Shown: piece by piece, positions 48,157-57,708 of the stretch
Position numbering within the stretch: the first letter of the stretch is position 1
Layout: the number at the start of each line of letters is the position of its first letter
Source: Roseospira visakhapatnamensis
GTDB lineage: Bacteria; Pseudomonadota; Alphaproteobacteria; Rhodospirillales; Rhodospirillaceae
Length of the DNA stretch: 64,000 bases
Direction: 5' to 3'
NCBI RefSeq assembly: GCF_014197915.1
Contig: NZ_JACIGK010000003.1
Coordinates: 62,001-126,000, forward strand
The notes under the pieces: generated by a model
Database searches by the model: none
Told to the model about the DNA's origin: nothing
Seen by the model: only the letters and a program-made list of their open reading frames with translations
Translations under genes and position numbers: made by a program

Positions 48157-50052
48157 ATGGCCAACGCCTATGATCAAGCCCATAGCCTTTCCTTGTCCGA
48201 TCCGGCCTCGTTCTGGGGTAAGGCCGCGGAGGATATCCACTGGGTCAAACGGTGGGACAAGGTCCTGGACGAGTCCAATCCTCCCTTCTACCGCTGGTTC
48301 GTGGGCGGTGAGCTGAACACCTGCTACAACGCCGTGGACCGCCACGTGGACGCCGGTCATGGCGATCGCCTGGCCATCATCTATGACAGCCCCGTCACGG
48401 GGACCAAGCGCCAGATCACCTACGCCGAGTTGAAGCAGCTGGTGGCCTCGTTCGCGGGCGTGCTGGCCGACCAGGGTGTCACCAAGGGCGATCGGGTGAT
48501 CGTCTACATGCCCATGGTGCCCGAGGCGCTGGTGGCCATGCTGGCCTGCGCCCGCCTGGGGGCGGTGCATTCGGTGGTGTTCGGGGGCTTCGCCGCCAAC
48601 GAGCTGGCGACCCGCATCAACGACGCCAAGCCCACCGTGGTGGTGGCCGCGTCCTGCGGCGTGGAGCCGAGCCGCGTCGTGGCCTACAAGCCGCTGCTGG
48701 ACGAGGCCATCCGCGTCGCCACCCACAAGCCCGCCCGCTGCGTCATTCTCCAGCGCGAGCAACTGCGCTGCGACATGGTCGAGGGACGGGACGTCGACTG
48801 GGCCGAGGCCGTCGCCAACGCCCGCCCCCACGACTGCGTGCCCGTGCTGGCCACGGATCCGCTGTACATTCTGTATACTTCCGGGACCACCGGGCAGCCC
48901 AAGGGCGTCGTGCGCGACAACGGCGGCCATGCCGTGGCCCTGAAGTGGACCATGAAGGCCATCTATAACGTCGAGCCGGGCGAGGTCTACTGGGCGGCGT
49001 CGGACGTGGGCTGGGTCGTCGGGCACTCCTACATCTGTTATGGCCCGCTGCTGCACGGCTGCACCACCGTCGTGTTCGAGGGCAAGCCGGTCGGCACGCC
49101 CGATGCGGGCACCTTCTGGCGCATCATCAGCGAGTACAACATTCCGATCCTGTTCACCGCGCCGACGGCCTTCCGGGCCATCAAGAAGGAAGACCCCAAC
49201 GCCGAGTTCCTGGCCAAGTACGACATGAGCCATTTCCGGACTCTGTACCTGGCCGGTGAGCGCGCCGATCCGAACACCATCACCTGGGCGCGCAACAACC
49301 TGAAGGTTCCGGTCATCGATCATTGGTGGCAGACGGAAACCGGCTGGGCCATCGCCGCCAACTGCATGGGCCTGCACGAGTTCCCGGTCAAGCTGGGGTC
49401 GCCGTCGAAGGCCGTGCCCGGATGGGACGTGCAGGCCCTGGGCGAGAACAAGGAGCAGATGCCCCCGGGCCAGATCGGCGCCCTGGTGTGCAAGCTGCCG
49501 CTGCCTCCGGGCACGCTGCCCACGCTGTGGAACGCCGACGAGCGGTTCCGCAACGCCTACATGGACGAGTACCCGGGGTACTACAAGACCGGCGACGCCG
49601 GGTTCGTGGACGAGGACGGCTACGTCTACGTCATGACCCGCACCGACGACATCATCAACGTCGCCGGGCACCGCCTGTCCACCGGGGCCATGGAAGAGGT
49701 GCTGGCCAACCATCCGGACGTGGCGGAATGCGCCGTCATCGGCGTGCATGACGACATGAAGGGGCAGATGCCGCTCGGCTTCATGGTGCTCAAGGCCGGC
49801 GTGGCCAAGCCCAAAGAGGAGGTGGTCAAGGAGGCCGTGAAGATGGTGCGCGACACCATCGGTCCCGTGGCCGCCTTCAAGCAGGCCCTGGTCGTGCCGC
49901 GTCTGCCGAAGACGCGCTCCGGCAAGATCCTGCGCGGCACCATGCAGAAGATCGCCGACCATCAGGACTACAAGATGCCGGCGACCATCGACGATCCCGA
50001 CATCCTGCCTGAGATCGAGGAAGCGTTGCAGGAGATTGGCCTGGCTCGCTAG
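48157..50052 (+). CDS. prpE: Propionyl-CoA (acetyl-CoA-like) synthetase, PrpE/ACSS3 type
   Basis: 631 residues. It forms acyl-CoA from a short-chain acid, ATP and CoA through an acyl-AMP. 'LYILYTSGTTGQPKGV' (ATP site), 'GHSYICYGPLLHGCTTVVFE', 'GYYKTGDAGFVDEDGY' and PKTRSGKILRG with the adenylation Lys590 are intact. 'SYICYGPLLHG' and length fit PrpE rather than Acs. Lys590 is the residue silenced by acetylation in related enzymes; a Pat-like protein is encoded 13 kb upstream. A family-matched ATG was used; the open frame extends 91 codons upstream without similarity. Confidence 0.9.
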   Translation: MANAYDQAHSLSLSDPASFWGKAAEDIHWVKRWDKVLDESNPPFYRWFVGGELNTCYNAVDRHVDAGHGDRLAIIYDSPVTGTKRQITYAELKQLVASFAGVLADQGVTKGDRVIVYMPMVPEALVAMLACARLGAVHSVVFGGFAANELATRINDAKPTVVVAASCGVEPSRVVAYKPLLDEAIRVATHKPARCVILQREQLRCDMVEGRDVDWAEAVANARPHDCVPVLATDPLYILYTSGTTGQPKGVVRDNGGHAVALKWTMKAIYNVEPGEVYWAASDVGWVVGHSYICYGPLLHGCTTVVFEGKPVGTPDAGTFWRIISEYNIPILFTAPTAFRAIKKEDPNAEFLAKYDMSHFRTLYLAGERADPNTITWARNNLKVPVIDHWWQTETGWAIAANCMGLHEFPVKLGSPSKAVPGWDVQALGENKEQMPPGQIGALVCKLPLPPGTLPTLWNADERFRNAYMDEYPGYYKTGDAGFVDEDGYVYVMTRTDDIINVAGHRLSTGAMEEVLANHPDVAECAVIGVHDDMKGQMPLGFMVLKAGVAKPKEEVVKEAVKMVRDTIGPVAAFKQALVVPRLPKTRSGKILRGTMQKIADHQDYKMPATIDDPDILPEIEEALQEIGLAR

Positions 50053-50155
50053 AGTAAATCCCGAGCGATCCGAACCGGGTCGCGACGACGATTTGCTTTA
50101 AAAACAAAAACGGTGAGCGTTTTTGGGTGAGTCCAAAATCACGCAACACGCTCTA
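50050..50155. repeat. Inverted-repeat element overlapping the synthetase stop codon
   Basis: TAGAG at 50050 (containing the stop) is mirrored by CTCTA at 50151; inside is an 8-bp hairpin CAAAAACG/CGTTTTTG (50105-50125). The block is AT-richer than its surroundings and has the look of a dispersed repeat. Confidence 0.45.
50101..50125 (-). terminator. Terminator-like hairpin downstream of the PAP2 gene
   Basis: On the minus strand CAAAAACG/CGTTTTTG is followed by TTTTTAAAG, a fit to a rho-independent terminator 130 bases after the PAP2 gene. Confidence 0.5.
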
Positions 50156-50255
50156 AGACCGGCTGACGTACCCGCGCCGGCGCCGCGATGGGGGTCACCG
50201 GTCCTGGTCCTGACGAGTCAGGACCAGGACCGGTCCCGAGCGTCGCCGGTCCGTC

Positions 50256-51011
50256 TCAAGGGCCGGTGGCGGACGGGTCGGACGACTCGTCCGTGTCCCG
50301 GGACACGGTGGCGGGATCGGCCCGCGTCGCGCGCTCGGGGCCGTCCACCATTACCCTGTGCAGCCACAGGGTCACCGTCACCACGACGACGCCGGCGAAC
50401 AGCACGTCGGACAGGAAGTGCCCGCCCACCACGACGCGGGCGCCGCTCATCAGCGCGCCGAATCCCAGGGCGCCGGCCACCGCCCAGGGCCGCCACGCCG
50501 GCGGCGCCAGCAGGGCCAGGGCCACGGTCCAGAACCCCAACGCGGCGTGTCCGGCGACGAACGAGCAATTGCTCGCGCACTGGTCCGTCATCATCCAGGG
50601 CGGCGTGAAGCGGGCCTCGCCGCCGAAGGCGAGAATGTCGCTCGGCCGGGCGCGTCCCCACCACTCCTTGAACACGCCGTTGACGATCAGGCCCGGTCCC
50701 AGCGCCAGCGAGGTCAGCACGAAGGCTACTCGCCGCCCGTTCAGCGCGTGCGGGGTGCCGGCGCCGGTCACCCGGCCGCCGAGCCATTGCAGCACCAGAA
50801 AGAGAACGACCCCATACAGAATCGGCGGCACGCCCTTGCGCAGGAGGTTCAACAGAGGACCCTCGCGCATGAACCGGTCCTGTTCGGGATCGTAGAACAC
50901 GCCGCTGACCGCCAGGTCGATCTGGGGGAAGGCGACCAGCACCAGGACCAGCGCCAGCAGGACGCGGTACCCCCAGATGCCGCTCCAGGCTGCCGGACGT
51001 CCCGTCGTCAT
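50256..51011 (-). CDS. PAP2-family membrane phosphatase
   Basis: 251 residues with about six membrane helices. The three phosphatase motifs are complete: K115-x6-R-P (KEWWGRARP), S-F-V-A-G-H155, and R192-x5-H198 with Asp202 (SGARVVVGGHFLSDV). PAP2 enzymes remove phosphate from lipid phosphates; in this setting, next to a GT39-like transferase, lipid A or undecaprenyl-phosphate substrates are plausible. Its start overlaps the upstream gene's stop (ATGA). The last 30 residues are a polar tail. Confidence 0.9.
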   Translation of the reverse strand: MTTGRPAAWSGIWGYRVLLALVLVLVAFPQIDLAVSGVFYDPEQDRFMREGPLLNLLRKGVPPILYGVVLFLVLQWLGGRVTGAGTPHALNGRRVAFVLTSLALGPGLIVNGVFKEWWGRARPSDILAFGGEARFTPPWMMTDQCASNCSFVAGHAALGFWTVALALLAPPAWRPWAVAGALGFGALMSGARVVVGGHFLSDVLFAGVVVVTVTLWLHRVMVDGPERATRADPATVSRDTDESSDPSATGP

Positions 51012-52468
51012 GGCCTCACCATCACCGCCGCCCAGGCGCGCCGCCGGCCGTCATCGAGACGGACGCTGAGGCGGGCCCGGATGTCGCCACCGTCCTCCGC
51101 CAGGGCCTCGGGCATCACCAGCAGGCCCGCGAAGGCCCGGCCGGCGTCCGGCCCGGCGCCCACCTCCCGGGCTTGCACGCCCAGCGCGCGGGCGTGGTAG
51201 ATGATCACCGGCGCGCCGTCGCCGGCCACGCCGATCGGCGTTTCGGGATAGGCGTCGGCGATGCCCCGGATCCAGGCGCCGGTCTCGTCCCATCCTCGGC
51301 CGCCGGCCACGGGATCGAACCAGGCGGGCGGGACCCAGCCGCAGTCGCGGGCGAACGGCACGCCCGACGTCAACAGAACGAACAGCAGCAGATTCACCGC
51401 GATGGCGACGCGCAGCCAGGTGACCGCCTCGTGCACCACCTTCCAGCCCACCACCAGAAGGCAGGCGGCGATGGCGGCCGGCGCGGTCAGGGTGGCGCCG
51501 GCCTCCAGGACCAGTGTCAGGGCGAGGGTGACCAGCAGCACCGGCATGGTGAAGATCACCAGCAGCCGAACGCGGTAATCGGCGAGGGCGCCGGTCCGCA
51601 TCGCGAAGGGCACGCGAGCCATCGCCCGGATCAGCGCGGCGGCCAGCACCGGGCCGAACATCAGAATCCCGACCACGACCGCCCACCCCAGCGCGCGCGG
51701 ATCCGGCGTTCCGCCGGCCAGGGCGCTCCACAGGCGGCGGTAGCCGTCCCAGTCGTGGGCGGCGTGCCAGGCGACCTCGGGGCCATAGATCGCCGCCGCC
51801 GCCAGCCCCGCCAGACCCAGCCCGCCCCACAGCCGCCCGCCGCGGAACTCCGGCGACACCGCCAGGTAGGCCAGCGTCGCCAGGGCGAACAGGGCCATCA
51901 CCGGATGGGCCAGCAGGCCGACGCCGACGCTGGCCCCCAGCACGACCCAGGAGCCCGGCCGCGACGGACGGGCCGGCCCGGGCACGGTCAGGCGTGCCAG
52001 GGCATGCAGGCCCACGGCCCAGGCCAGCAGCACCAGGGCCATGGGATCGACGATCACCGAGCCCTCCACGACCATGGGCAGGGTGGCGTAGGTCAGCGCG
52101 GTCCAGAATCCGGTGCGGGCATCGAACAGGCGCCGGCCGAGGAGGTACATCATCCAGGTGACCAGCCCATGCGCGATGGGCGCGACCAGACGCAGGCACG
52201 GCGTGGTGGACCCGCAGGTCTCGGAAAGCCACCCGAGAATCCAGGGTCCCAGCGGCGCGGCATCGGCGTAGCCGGGCCGGGGCGACAGGCCCAGCAGCCA
52301 GGGGCGCGCCTCTTCCGGCATCACCGGTGGTGCGTCGCCCGGCGACAGCATGCCCAGCCGCAAACCCGTCAGCAGCAACACCAACAGGGCGACGCCCCAC
52401 GGGCCGTACGCGACCCCGAACACGCGGTCCAGGAGCGAGGGACGAGGGTCCCGGTAGGTTTCGATCAT
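51008..52468 (-). CDS. GT39-like (ArnT/PMT superfamily) membrane glycosyltransferase
   Basis: 486 residues with about ten to twelve membrane helices and a short C-terminal periplasmic part. After 'SLLDRVFGVAYGPWGVALL' the first loop contains 'MPEEARPWLLGLSPRPGYAD', the acidic loop site of ArnT-type enzymes (E-x-R), and 'YADAAPLGPWILG'. These enzymes move sugars from polyprenyl phosphate to lipid A or proteins in the periplasm. It is coupled to the PAP2 gene downstream. Confidence 0.85.
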   Translation of the reverse strand: MIETYRDPRPSLLDRVFGVAYGPWGVALLVLLLTGLRLGMLSPGDAPPVMPEEARPWLLGLSPRPGYADAAPLGPWILGWLSETCGSTTPCLRLVAPIAHGLVTWMMYLLGRRLFDARTGFWTALTYATLPMVVEGSVIVDPMALVLLAWAVGLHALARLTVPGPARPSRPGSWVVLGASVGVGLLAHPVMALFALATLAYLAVSPEFRGGRLWGGLGLAGLAAAAIYGPEVAWHAAHDWDGYRRLWSALAGGTPDPRALGWAVVVGILMFGPVLAAALIRAMARVPFAMRTGALADYRVRLLVIFTMPVLLVTLALTLVLEAGATLTAPAAIAACLLVVGWKVVHEAVTWLRVAIAVNLLLFVLLTSGVPFARDCGWVPPAWFDPVAGGRGWDETGAWIRGIADAYPETPIGVAGDGAPVIIYHARALGVQAREVGAGPDAGRAFAGLLVMPEALAEDGGDIRARLSVRLDDGRRRAWAAVMVRP

Positions 52469-52541
52469 GGTTGCTCCACGCCCGCCGACGCCGTGGTCGG
52501 CGGGTATCCCGCGTCCACGGTGCCCCGATCCCGGAGCCGAC

Positions 52542-53642
52542 TCATCCGTCCTCCAGCTGGAACATCAGGGCCAGCCCCAGAAACCCCGCGATCGCCGTCG
52601 GAGACCATGCGGCCATGACCACCGGCAGGGTCTGAGACTGGCCCAGGGTATACGTCACCTGGGAGAAAAAGTAGACGACAAATCCCGCCACCACGGCGCC
52701 CGCCAGGCGTGCAAGCCAAGCCCCCCGGCGGCTGCTGGAGCCCAGGCCGAACACCGCCGCCACCAGAATCATGGCACACAGCATCACCGGCGACGATACC
52801 AGGGCATGCCAGTGCATGCGGTGCGCGCTGGCGGAGAATCCGGCGGATTCGAAGAAGGCGATGAAGGACGGCAGGTCCCAGAACGAAATCGTCTCGGGGG
52901 CGGCGAACTTCTCCTCGATCTTGGGGATCGACAGGCCGGTCTTGACGGTCATGAACGCGCGCCGGTCCGGCGGACGCCCGGGCACGGAGACCACCGCGTC
53001 GGTGAGGATGAAGCGGCCGCCCTGAAGGCGCCCCGTGGGGGCATCGATGCGGCGGATGGTGCGGTTGGCGTCGTCCACCACCATGATCATGATCTCGTCG
53101 AGATGCAGCATGCGCGCATCCTGGCGCGCGTTGCGGGCATGCACGACGGTGTAGCGTCCGTCCTCGCCGGACTCGCGCAACCACATGCCGCCCCGGGACA
53201 GGGAGAACGGGTTGTCGCTGCCCAGGCCGATGGTCCGCCCGGCGCGTTCGAACTGTGTGAACAGCGCGGCGGCCACGGGATTGAACACGGCGACGTTAAT
53301 GGCGCCCAGCAACAGGGTCAGCAGGAACAAGGGTATCAGCATCTGCCAGACCGACATGCCGGCGGCCCGGATGACCACCAGTTCGCTGGACCGCACCAGC
53401 CGCCAGAAGGTGACGAACGCGCCGGCCATGAACACGAACGGCAGCGCCGTCTGCAACACCAGGGGCAGGCGCAACAGCGCCAGCCGGGTGAGAACGCTCA
53501 GCGTCGCCTCCTGCACGCGCGCGGTCTGGCGCAGCAGCTCGATCACGTCGAACAGCAGAATCAGCGCCGCCACCACCAGAAGGGTGACCATCAGCGCCAT
53601 CAGAAACTGACGCGCCACGTATCGGGTCAGGGTGGAACTCAC
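52542..53642 (-). CDS. lptG: LPS export permease LptG
   Basis: 366 residues. 'TLTRYVARQFLMALMVTLLV' (first helix), 'LPFVFMAGAFVTFWRLVRSS' and 'ELVVIRAAGMSVWQMLIPLF' are LptF/LptG hallmarks; a periplasmic jellyroll (about 140-270) and three C-terminal helices follow. It works with LptB, LptF and LptC to extract LPS from the inner membrane. lptF, normally beside it, is not in the window; a plus-strand gene lies upstream. Confidence 0.92.
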   Translation of the reverse strand: MSSTLTRYVARQFLMALMVTLLVVAALILLFDVIELLRQTARVQEATLSVLTRLALLRLPLVLQTALPFVFMAGAFVTFWRLVRSSELVVIRAAGMSVWQMLIPLFLLTLLLGAINVAVFNPVAAALFTQFERAGRTIGLGSDNPFSLSRGGMWLRESGEDGRYTVVHARNARQDARMLHLDEIMIMVVDDANRTIRRIDAPTGRLQGGRFILTDAVVSVPGRPPDRRAFMTVKTGLSIPKIEEKFAAPETISFWDLPSFIAFFESAGFSASAHRMHWHALVSSPVMLCAMILVAAVFGLGSSSRRGAWLARLAGAVVAGFVVYFFSQVTYTLGQSQTLPVVMAAWSPTAIAGFLGLALMFQLEDG

Positions 53643-53881
53643 GCCGACGGTCCTGTAGCCGGGGCGACGAGGCGGCCCGCGCGGGGCGGCAAGGCTCGTC
53701 CGATCGGCCTTCGTCTTACACCCTGCCCACCGGGTTTGCCAATGCGGCGACGGCGTCCGGGGGGCGGCCGTCCCGGTGCCCCTCGGGCCATACAGAAACG
53801 GACTTGCAGTCGCGCCCTGAGGGGATCCAGGATAGATGGTCTACCCGTCATCCGGTCATGCCCCTCAGGGAAGGATGTCCC

Positions 53882-54670
53882 ATGGTTCCGGCAGGTTTTG
53901 TCCCCAGCGCCGAAGATGTCGAGCGCGAGATCGAGGCCGAGTTTCGAGATGACGTTCGCGAAGGCTTGAACTCGATCCAGGTGCAAATCGAGAACCTTCG
54001 ATCCGGGGCTGTCTCGGGCGCCGAAACGGCGCGATCGGTGCGCAACATCACCGGGACGCTGCGGGCCCAGGCTCCGTCCGGCGTCCTGCCCGGGGCGCGT
54101 CTGGTGCTGCAACGCCTGGACGACTACCTCGGTCCCCTGAACGACTTGAAGGGGCATCATGTGGATGACGTCCTGGCGTTCACCGACCGCCTGGAGCAGG
54201 CCCTGGAGGGGAACCTGGAAGGTCCCGAGGCCACCGCCCAGATGGTGCGCGAACTGCCCCTGAAGCGCGGGTTCGACATCGACTTCGAGGTCATCATTCC
54301 GCGCCCCGTGGAGGTGCTGCTGATCCTGCGCGACCGGGCCGGCGCCCATCTGGTGGAACGCGAGCTGGCCGCCTGCGGCCTGCGCAGCACCAATGTGCGG
54401 ATCCCCTTCGACGCCTTCGAGCAGGCGTACCGCGCCAAGCCGGACCTGATCATCGCGGGCATGGAACTGGGCGAGATGACCGGCGTGGACCTGGCCTGCG
54501 CCTTCACCGCCATGCCGCCGACGCGCGCCATCCCCTTCGCCCTGCTGACCAGCTACAAGTGGGGTCACCCGGCGTTGCGGGAACTCCCCCCACGGGCCGC
54601 GCTGCTCAAGAAAGGCACGGCGTTCGGGGATGACCTGGCGCTGGCGCTCAGCCGCTTCGGGATCCTGTGA
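53882..54670 (+). CDS. Pseudo-receiver protein with Hpt-like N terminus
   Basis: 262 residues after GAAGGATG. The N-terminal 110 residues are helical and Hpt-like ('FRDDVREGLNSIQVQIENL', 'SVRNITGTLRAQAPSG') but have Asn where Hpt proteins have the phosphorylated His. The C-terminal region is a receiver fold ('VEVLLILRDRAGAHLVEREL', 'DLIIAGMELGEMTGVDLACA', 'FALLTSYKW', 'ALLKKGTAF'): the phospho-accepting Asp is Gly, while the conserved Lys stays. It is probably a protein-protein adaptor. No kinase is adjacent. Confidence 0.7.
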   Translation: MVPAGFVPSAEDVEREIEAEFRDDVREGLNSIQVQIENLRSGAVSGAETARSVRNITGTLRAQAPSGVLPGARLVLQRLDDYLGPLNDLKGHHVDDVLAFTDRLEQALEGNLEGPEATAQMVRELPLKRGFDIDFEVIIPRPVEVLLILRDRAGAHLVERELAACGLRSTNVRIPFDAFEQAYRAKPDLIIAGMELGEMTGVDLACAFTAMPPTRAIPFALLTSYKWGHPALRELPPRAALLKKGTAFGDDLALALSRFGIL

Positions 54671-54673
54671 TCG

Positions 54674-54706
54674 CGACGACGGCCCACGCGCCATGGGCCG
54701 TCGTCG
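54674..54706. terminator. Hairpin between the convergent pseudo-receiver and mscS genes
   Basis: A 13-bp perfect stem (54674-54686 with 54694-54706) around CGCGCCA. No T-run; likely a two-way barrier. Confidence 0.6.
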
Positions 54707-54784
54707 GTATCTGGTGTCGGCGAGCCGCGCATCCACCGGCCTCGCGTGCCTGCCCCGCCGGGGCCGCGTGATGCGCGGGCCGGA

Positions 54785-57583
54785 TCAGCGGCCGTCCCCC
54801 GAGCCGTCTTCGCCATCCGGATCCGGCAGCAGGGCCGTCCCCTCCGGCGGTTTCCCCGCGCCCGAGGGGGTCGGCGCCAACGCCGGGACCGCATCGCCGG
54901 CCGTCGTCGTGGCCCGCGCGCGTGACCCCATGGCCGCCAGCCGGTCCACGTGCAGATGGGCGGGCGGTGCGTTGCCGTCCTTGTCGACGCCGAAGTAGAG
55001 CGTCATGTGCGGGAACGGGATCTCGATGCCCAGCGCATCGAAGCGCATCTTCAGTCGACGGTTGTACTCGCGCCCGACCCACCACTGCATGATCGGCTTG
55101 GTCTTGATGCGTGCCTTGATGATCACGGCCGAGTCCTGGAACCCATCCACGCCCAGGACCTCCACGGGTTCCAGAATGACGGTTCCGTATTCCGGATCCT
55201 GTTGCAGTTCCGCGCCGATGTCCCGGATGACCTGACAGACCTCGTCGGTGTTCTCCCGGTAGGCGACGCCGATGTCCATCAGGTAGAACGAGAAGTCCTT
55301 GGTCATGTTGGTGACCGTGTCCACGCCGTTGAACGGGATGGTGTGCAGGTTGCCCGACAGATCCCGCAATCTCAGAGAGCGGATTGACATGGCCTCGACC
55401 ACGCCGGCATGACCGCCCACCTGCACCACGTCGCCGACGGCGATGGTGTCCTCCAGCAGGTTGAAAACGCCGGTGATGACGTCCTGAACCAGCTTCTGAG
55501 ACCCGAAGCCGATGGCCAGGCCGACCACGCCGGCGCCGGCCAGCAGGGGGGCGATGTCCAGGCCCAGTTCCGACAGCAGGATCAGCGTCACCACCACCAC
55601 CAGGAACACCGACAGGACGTTTCGCAGCAAGGGCAGCAGGGTGCGTTCCCGCTGTCCCCGCTCGATCACCTTGCCCTGCGCGTCGGTGGTCGTCAGGTAG
55701 CCCTTGATGGCGTAGTTGACGCCTTCCCACAGGGCCAGCGCCACGGCCATCACCAGGGTGAGGTTGAGGGCGATGGTCATGGCCCGGCCGCCGAGGCCGT
55801 CGGTAACCCAGCCGACCGCGCCCAGCGACCAGGACTCCAGGATCAGCACCAGGCACACCAGGCCCACCAGGATCCGCGCCGTCCCGGCGGCCAGACCCAG
55901 GTAGCGCCGCGTGCGCTCGCGCATGTGGCGGTCGAACCGCGTCGATGCCGTCAGCCGCACCATGGCGGCGTCGCGCCAGGTCTGGATCCAGCTCAGGGCG
56001 ACCAGGGCGGCGATGACCAGCATCACGGTCTTCAGTGTCGCCCAGCCGGCGAGACTGAACCACTGCTCCGAGTCCAGCACCCAGGCCACGTAGATGACCA
56101 CCACGTAGGCGGCGGCCAGCAGGTGCCAGATGTCGGCGAACCCGCGCTGAAGCCCCGTGATCCAAGCCGTCGCCGCCGAGGTCCCCAGCGACACCGCGCG
56201 GATCGCCTGCTTGACGTTGGATCGCATCCTGAAAATCGTGCGCACGGTGAATATGGTGACCAGGAAGCCCACCAGATGCGCCAGCAGGAGGCGGCTGCCC
56301 AAGGGCATGCCGAACAGGCGCGCCACCTCGACGGCGAGATAGCCGAAAATGATCGTCGGCACGATCAACCGGAGCCCCCGGTAGAGGATGGCCGAGAACT
56401 CGTCGCCGAGGGGCAGGAGCCGCAGGCTGGTGTCCCGGGGCGCGAACAGGCCGCGCAGCACGACCGTGCCGGCCCGTTGCATCACCAGGCTGGTGATCAC
56501 GGCGGCGGCGACCAGTTCGGTGCGCAACGTGGCGTCGATCAGCGGCAGCGTGGCCTGGGCGGCGATGGCGAACAGCACGACCGGCACCAGTTGCAGAACC
56601 AGCCGGGTGAGCAGCAGAACGACGCGGCGGCTGGTGGCGGTTTCGGCGGCCTTTTCCTTGAGTTGCCGCGCGGCGCCATGGACCGTCATCCGCCCGAGCA
56701 CCACGGCGAGCAGGCCGACCAGGATGACCAGACCGAGCTGCCACAACAGGTTCAGCCACTGGCCGCGCATATCGTCGTCGAGTTGCAGCCGGATCCAGTC
56801 CAGCAACTCCGGCACCTGTGTGGTCACGCCGCTGGACCACACGATGTACTCGTAGCGCTCGTGCAGATAGGCGGTCAGCGCCGACAGGTCCGGCGCCACG
56901 ATGGGGAGCGGAGCGGTCCCCTTGCCGTCGTCGGCGGTGCCTGCCGCCTCGGACGGCGGGGGCGCCGATGCTGTTTCGGGGGCGGGGGCGGGGGCCGTCG
57001 CGGTGATGCCCGTGCCGGGACCGACGCCGGGTCCAGGCGCCGAGGCGGCGGCCGTGCCGTCGGTGGTCGCGGCCGGAGCGGCCCCGGAGTCGGCCGCCTG
57101 AAGCAGGCTGACCAGGGCCTCCCGGCGGGCCGGGTCGTTCAGGATGTCGACCAGCAGTTTCAGGTCACCGGCGGGTGCGGCCTGCGGCGGTCGCGCGGGC
57201 GCGGGACTCGACTCGGCCGGGGCCGTCGGCTCCGGCTCCGGCGCGGACGCGGGGGGCGCGGCGGCCGGACTGGCGCCGGTCTCGGACTGTACCGGCGACG
57301 CGGCCTCGGCGGTTTCGGCGATCAGGGCGGACACCGACGACTCGGTGGTTGATCCCGCTTCCTCGGTCAGGCTGGCCGTCACGCGGGCTTCGGCGGCGCG
57401 CTCCAGATCGGCGGAGCGCGCCGCGATCCACTCGCTCAGCGCCTGTTTCTGATCGGCGGAAAGCGGCGCGTCCTGTGCCCAGGCCGGGGTCGGGACCGGA
57501 CCCAGGAGACACACGACAAAAACACCAAACAGCACCCGCCACCACAAGGCACGGGAGACGGGTGCCGGGGCACGCGACGACAT
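54785..57583 (-). CDS. Large MscS-family mechanosensitive channel
   Basis: 932 residues, three times the size of MscS. A signal peptide (about 1-36, ends PTPAWA|QDA), an Ala/Pro-rich periplasmic region (to about 230), roughly eleven membrane helices, then the MscS pore helix (about 677-705: 'GVVGLAIGFGSQKLVQDVIT'), the beta domain and a soluble C terminus. It opens when membrane tension rises. The Ala/Pro/Thr-rich front and long helical array resemble MscK/YbdG types. The last 60 residues are a Gly/Pro tail. Confidence 0.9.
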   Translation of the reverse strand: MSSRAPAPVSRALWWRVLFGVFVVCLLGPVPTPAWAQDAPLSADQKQALSEWIAARSADLERAAEARVTASLTEEAGSTTESSVSALIAETAEAASPVQSETGASPAAAPPASAPEPEPTAPAESSPAPARPPQAAPAGDLKLLVDILNDPARREALVSLLQAADSGAAPAATTDGTAAASAPGPGVGPGTGITATAPAPAPETASAPPPSEAAGTADDGKGTAPLPIVAPDLSALTAYLHERYEYIVWSSGVTTQVPELLDWIRLQLDDDMRGQWLNLLWQLGLVILVGLLAVVLGRMTVHGAARQLKEKAAETATSRRVVLLLTRLVLQLVPVVLFAIAAQATLPLIDATLRTELVAAAVITSLVMQRAGTVVLRGLFAPRDTSLRLLPLGDEFSAILYRGLRLIVPTIIFGYLAVEVARLFGMPLGSRLLLAHLVGFLVTIFTVRTIFRMRSNVKQAIRAVSLGTSAATAWITGLQRGFADIWHLLAAAYVVVIYVAWVLDSEQWFSLAGWATLKTVMLVIAALVALSWIQTWRDAAMVRLTASTRFDRHMRERTRRYLGLAAGTARILVGLVCLVLILESWSLGAVGWVTDGLGGRAMTIALNLTLVMAVALALWEGVNYAIKGYLTTTDAQGKVIERGQRERTLLPLLRNVLSVFLVVVVTLILLSELGLDIAPLLAGAGVVGLAIGFGSQKLVQDVITGVFNLLEDTIAVGDVVQVGGHAGVVEAMSIRSLRLRDLSGNLHTIPFNGVDTVTNMTKDFSFYLMDIGVAYRENTDEVCQVIRDIGAELQQDPEYGTVILEPVEVLGVDGFQDSAVIIKARIKTKPIMQWWVGREYNRRLKMRFDALGIEIPFPHMTLYFGVDKDGNAPPAHLHVDRLAAMGSRARATTTAGDAVPALAPTPSGAGKPPEGTALLPDPDGEDGSGDGR

Positions 57584-57708
57584 GGGCGGGGATCCTTGCT
57601 CGGGAAACCGGAAACCGGTCTGATGACGGCGCCACCATCTCCGATCCCGCCCCGGCCCTGCAACCCCTGACGCCGTGTGCCCGTAGCGCCTCTCGGTTCC
57701 TGATGTTG

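Noticed and set aside
47593-49962. A 789-codon minus-strand frame opposite the acyl-CoA synthetase
   Set aside because: It is antisense to a certain enzyme gene and runs through the REP-like element.
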